This document shows positions 43,130 to 44,079 of a stretch of DNA of 44,079 nucleotides, piece by piece; the stretch's first letter is position 1, and every line of letters starts with the position of its first letter. Source of the DNA: Vitrella brassicaformis (lineage: Eukaryota > Sar > Vitrellaceae). A program made the position numbers and the translations under genes. Under the pieces are notes generated by a model that saw nothing but the letters and a program-made list of their open reading frames with translations, was not told the DNA's origin and did not search any database. The stretch spans positions 154,045 through 198,123 of the forward strand of contig CDMY01000047.1 in assembly GCA_001179505.1 (NCBI GenBank). Reading direction: 5' to 3'.

Positions 43130-44038
43130 CAGGTGTACGGCAGCCCGCCCTCGTTCTATCCCGGCTACTTCTCGCCACCCATGCCGGGATTCTTCCCCCC
43201 GCAATCAGGTACAGAACTACTCCTCCACTCACACACACGATACATCGACCTCTCGGCGTCTGTGTCTCGGCCTCTGTGTCTCATGTCTGTCGAATAGGCC
43301 CCCTCCCGCGGCACCCGTCGGCTCCCCGGCCTCTGGTAGCTGTGCCGTCGTACCGACCGATCCTGTCCTATGGCTTCCACCAGACGAGCCGAGGCGTGTC
43401 CGTGCCCAACATGCAGCTGCAGGGCCAAGGGCACCGCCAACATCCACCACTCAATCCACTCAATCCACCTGGTCCAGAGAGCGAGCAGCCAAATGAGCAG
43501 GAAGCACAAAGATGTTCCTTCACGTTGGTTGTTTATGCAGGTTTCATGATTTACCAGCCTCGCCCTCCGCTGCCACCGCAGCAGCCCATCCGTGCGGCCA
43601 CAGGCACCCAGCTGCGACACACACCCATACTACCCACAGGTGGGTGGGTGGGCATAGCTTATGCATAGCAATGGATGAAATGCATTCATCGGCCCACTTT
43701 CCTTGTCTGCACACACGCCTGCAGGGCAGCTGTACACGCCTTCCCCTGCCCGCCCCCAATTCGCCCCTCGCCCGCCACAGCACCCCACCCCACCACCAGC
43801 ACCGGGCGCCCGTCTGCACCAGGGCGGCGGATTCATGTCGCCCCCATCGTTGGGCCTGATGCATGTGGCAGCAGCTGGGACACCACCACTGATGTCGCCA
43901 CTTCCCAGTGCGATCGGCATGCACAGCCCGGCCACATTGGTGGGAGGGGGAGGGGGAGGGGGGCAGATGGTGGGCGGGGCACATCCACTACACACACAGC
44001 AGCGGGGGGGCTGGGCGAGGGGCGGTGTGCAAAGGTAG
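40343..44038 (+). CDS. Long proline/glycine-rich low-complexity protein, 11 exons
   Basis: Exons join in phase: 40343-40535, 40615-41195, 41264-41320, 41447-41509, 41582-41617, 41696-41843, 41932-42091, 42163-43024, 43133-43208, 43298-43639, 43725-44038 (TAG); 943 residues. Most of it is disordered: acidic and His-rich (DEHHHDDSVGDD), a Gly/Asp tract (DGGGGGDGGDGGNGGDRG), basic runs (GKKKKAAAAAAG, KKRHGGGGGGG), poly-Gln, and a Pro/Tyr/Phe-rich C-terminus (SFYPGYFSPPMPGFFPPQ). A short central piece may fold as helices (STILDAAGEKE, ELLFIYTKAKELYGGMPIRE, ALRLYLEKD). The composition recalls nuclear or RNA-granule scaffold proteins, but I recognise no domain. Exon 10 could contain a further small intron. 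Confidence 0.65.
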
Positions 44039-44079
44039 ACAGACGGACAGACAGATATGGGCCATATGGGCCGGGGGGG
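44039..44079. other. Window end
   Basis: Short GACAGACGGACAG sequence and a G-run after the last stop codon; nothing else to call. Confidence 0.5.

Noticed and set aside
1-44079. tRNA or rRNA genes
   Set aside because: I saw no cloverleaf with conserved GGTTCGAATC-type loop or rRNA core sequence on either strand by eye; a tRNAscan run would settle this.

Overview
The window looks like nuclear DNA of an alveolate, most likely a photosynthetic relative of Apicomplexa such as a chromerid (Vitrella-like). The evidence is GC-rich, gene-dense DNA; many short GT-AG introns (58-200 bases) full of (TG)n and (ATCC)n runs; plant/alveolate telomere-type TTTAGGG motifs; a flagellar protein; polycystin-type channel repeats; and AP2-like DNA-binding repeats of the apicomplexan kind. 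The organism name is inferred. I built exon models by hand from GT/AG sites and reading-frame phase, and for the large genes every junction is phase-consistent.

Layout. 65-370 (+): end of a small membrane protein. 600-1040: dispersed repeat. 1420-2310 (-): CFAP144-like axonemal protein, head-to-head with 2387-3329 (+), a PC4/SUB1 coactivator. 3872-8637 (-): TPR plus split cyclic-nucleotide-binding-fold protein, head-to-head with 8795-16186 (+), a 39-exon, 1473-residue coiled-coil protein. 16493-22583 (-): one chain carrying two complete polycystin channel repeats, head-to-head with 22705-28977 (+), a SET + Tudor-like + AP2-like chromatin protein; a 300-base gap lies inside one of its introns. 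29000-30034: no confident gene. 30035-30733 (+): tiny zinc-ribbon-like protein. 31093-31801 (-): secreted protein with a Cys-rich tail. 32276-33429 (+): secreted cupin-EGF protein.

The 3' half of the cupin gene and about 1.1 kb of its flank are duplicated at 35532-37391. The copy lacks the first two exons and has a nonsense codon. Between the copies are telomere-like repeats (about 34891-34920) and a relic of another gene. An F-box-like gene follows (37779-39424, +), then a secreted coiled-coil protein (39790-40248, -) head-to-head with a long proline/glycine-rich protein (40343-44038, +).

The genes form no pathway or operon. Their organisation is alternating strands with divergent promoters of about 75-160 bases. 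The most unusual items are the tandem polycystin channel, the SET-Tudor-AP2 fusion, the phase-0 coiled-coil gene with a duplicated exon trio, and the telomere-motif-bounded duplicated region.
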